Part shown: positions 4,718-5,690 of the stretch, in pieces
Numbering within the stretch: the stretch's first letter is position 1
Layout of the letters: each line of letters starts with the position of its first letter
Source of the DNA: Tannerella sp.
GTDB lineage: Bacteria > Bacteroidota > Bacteroidia > Bacteroidales > Tannerellaceae
Length of the DNA: 5,690 bases
Assembly (NCBI GenBank): GCA_031283915.1
Contig: JAITAY010000076.1
Span: forward strand, 1-5,690
Direction: 5' to 3'
Translations under genes and position numbers: made by a program
Notes under the pieces: model-generated
Databases searched by the model: none
The model's input: only the letters and a program-made list of their open reading frames with translations
Told to the model about the DNA's origin: nothing

Positions 4718-5666
4718 ACAGGCCGGAGTAAGGAAAACAGGCGTATGGTTCGCCTATTTCCTGATATATGTCGTTTGGGGTTCCACCTATTATTTAATAG
4801 GCGTCGCCCTGAAAGGATTTCCGCCCTTTCTGCTCGGCGCCATCCGTTTCAGTGTGGCCGGGATGCTGTTGCTGGGCTGGTGCTGCTTCCGGGGCGAACC
4901 GGTGTTCAGGAGAAACCTGATACGAAAGTCGGCGGTCAGCGGTATCGTTTTGCTGTTTGTGGACATGGCGGTTGTGATGCTGGCGCAACGGTATCTCAGT
5001 AGCAGCCTCGTCGCCACCGTTGCCTCATCGACCGCTATCTGGATTATGGCGTTCGACGTGCCCATGTGGAAGCGGAATTTCCGTAGCGCCACCACTTTGG
5101 CAGGTATCCTGATCGGCTTTCTGGGAGTAATCATGCTGTATGTCGAGCAATTGAGTCCGGGTGTGACAAACGAACACCGGGAGTATGGCATCCTGATTCT
5201 GGTTTTCGGCTGCATATCGTGGGCGGCGGGTACGCTGTACGCAAAATACCGTTCATCGACGGCAGAAGAAGTCAATGCCTTTGCCGGTTCGGCATGGCAG
5301 ATGCTGTTCGCCAGTGCAATGTTCTGGATTTGCTCGTTCATTACCGGCGATGTCAGTCATACGGATTTCACGAAAATTCCGGCTTCGGCCTGGCTTTCGC
5401 TCGCCTTCCTGATCGTCTTCGGCTCGCTAATGGCCTATTCCGCTTACGTCTGGTTATTGAAAGTCCGCTCGGCCACCGAAGTCGGCACACATGCATACGT
5501 GAATCCGCTGGTGGCTGTTTTCATCGGGATGACGCTGGGAAAGGAACAGGTGACGTTTATCCAGATCACCGGATTAGTGGTGATCCTGCTGGGTGTGATG
5601 CTGGTAAGTAAAAAGAAAAAGGCGGATTCTTTTAGAAGAGCGCGGAAGGGTAGAGCATTGAAATGA
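4701..5666 (+). CDS. EamA family (DMT superfamily) transporter
   Basis: This is a ten-helix inner-membrane transporter with two EamA domains, roughly residues 13-145 and 162-303 of 321. Hallmarks are the first-helix motif WGSTYYLIGVAL followed by PPFLLGAIRF in the first half, and GTHAYVNPLVAVFIG near the end of the second half. The latter matches the conserved Tyr-x-NP segment of YedA/RhaT-like members. The protein ends in a Lys/Arg-rich cytoplasmic tail. Relatives export amino acids or other small metabolites; the substrate here is unknown. Next to a cystathionine lyase, export of a sulfur amino acid or related product is a reasonable guess. The start is uncertain: no ATG exists near the N-terminus. 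Options are TTG 4686, GTG 4701 and TTG 4707, all overlapping the lyase gene (stop 4715-4717); GTG is chosen as the most likely. The overlap indicates translational coupling. Confidence 0.93.
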   Translation: MFLESEQAGVRKTGVWFAYFLIYVVWGSTYYLIGVALKGFPPFLLGAIRFSVAGMLLLGWCCFRGEPVFRRNLIRKSAVSGIVLLFVDMAVVMLAQRYLSSSLVATVASSTAIWIMAFDVPMWKRNFRSATTLAGILIGFLGVIMLYVEQLSPGVTNEHREYGILILVFGCISWAAGTLYAKYRSSTAEEVNAFAGSAWQMLFASAMFWICSFITGDVSHTDFTKIPASAWLSLAFLIVFGSLMAYSAYVWLLKVRSATEVGTHAYVNPLVAVFIGMTLGKEQVTFIQITGLVVILLGVMLVSKKKKADSFRRARKGRALK

Positions 5667-5690
5667 ATAGCGGATTTCATCATTCACCAT
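5667..5690 (+). repeat. Right-edge ATTCATC-like repeat after the operon
   Basis: The 15-mer ttcatcattcaccat (5676-5690) matches 1302-1316 at 14 of 15 positions, in the same orientation, 9 nt after the last stop codon. The window ends here, so any longer array or terminator is out of sight. Confidence 0.6.

Overview
The window looks like a chromosomal segment from a Bacteroidales bacterium (phylum Bacteroidota). Three things suggest this: promoter-like sequences match the Bacteroidota TTTG / TAnnTTTG pattern rather than the sigma70 pattern; the four clear genes have no recognisable Shine-Dalgarno sequences; and the mix of protein families is common in gut and oral Bacteroidales. Genus cannot be fixed from the sequence. 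This assignment is inference.

Layout. Bases 1-1439 hold no confidently identifiable protein gene but are rich in structure. Bases 1-251 carry nested inverted repeats and a repeated 'aataagg' motif that gives alternative pairings. A Bacteroidota-type promoter candidate lies at 475-506 with a perfect 12-bp palindrome inside it. It is followed at 522 by a short ATG reading frame that runs into an 11-G homopolymer (571-581). The 11-G state stops after 23 codons, but losing one G would join the ATG to a stop-free frame ending at 1104. The end of that frame is a tandem array of nine 21-bp units (895-1083). The array is also open on the minus strand, and the variation between units slightly favours the minus strand as the coding one. 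Bases 1105-1439 hold inverted repeats, a small ATTCATC tandem repeat and a leader hairpin candidate.

Bases 1440-5666 are a compact plus-strand operon of four genes. They are a DUF418 (YeiB-like) multi-pass membrane protein; a DUF3737 right-handed beta-helix protein; a MalY/PatB-type PLP-dependent cystathionine beta-lyase/aminotransferase; and an EamA-family (DMT superfamily) ten-helix transporter. Spacings are 20 nt, about 3 nt, and a short overlap, so co-transcription and partly coupled translation are likely. A reasonable but unproven reading is that the lyase cleaves sulfur amino acids (cystathionine or cysteine) and the EamA protein exports a related metabolite. DUF418 and DUF3737 would be accessory functions whose biochemistry is not known.

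The feature most worth a second look is the poly-G / heptad-repeat locus at 475-1104, which has the architecture expected of a slipped-strand phase-variable gene. The alternatives, a decayed gene or a chance open frame, are not excluded. A near-identical ATTCATC-type sequence sits before the operon (1302-1316) and directly after it (5676-5690).
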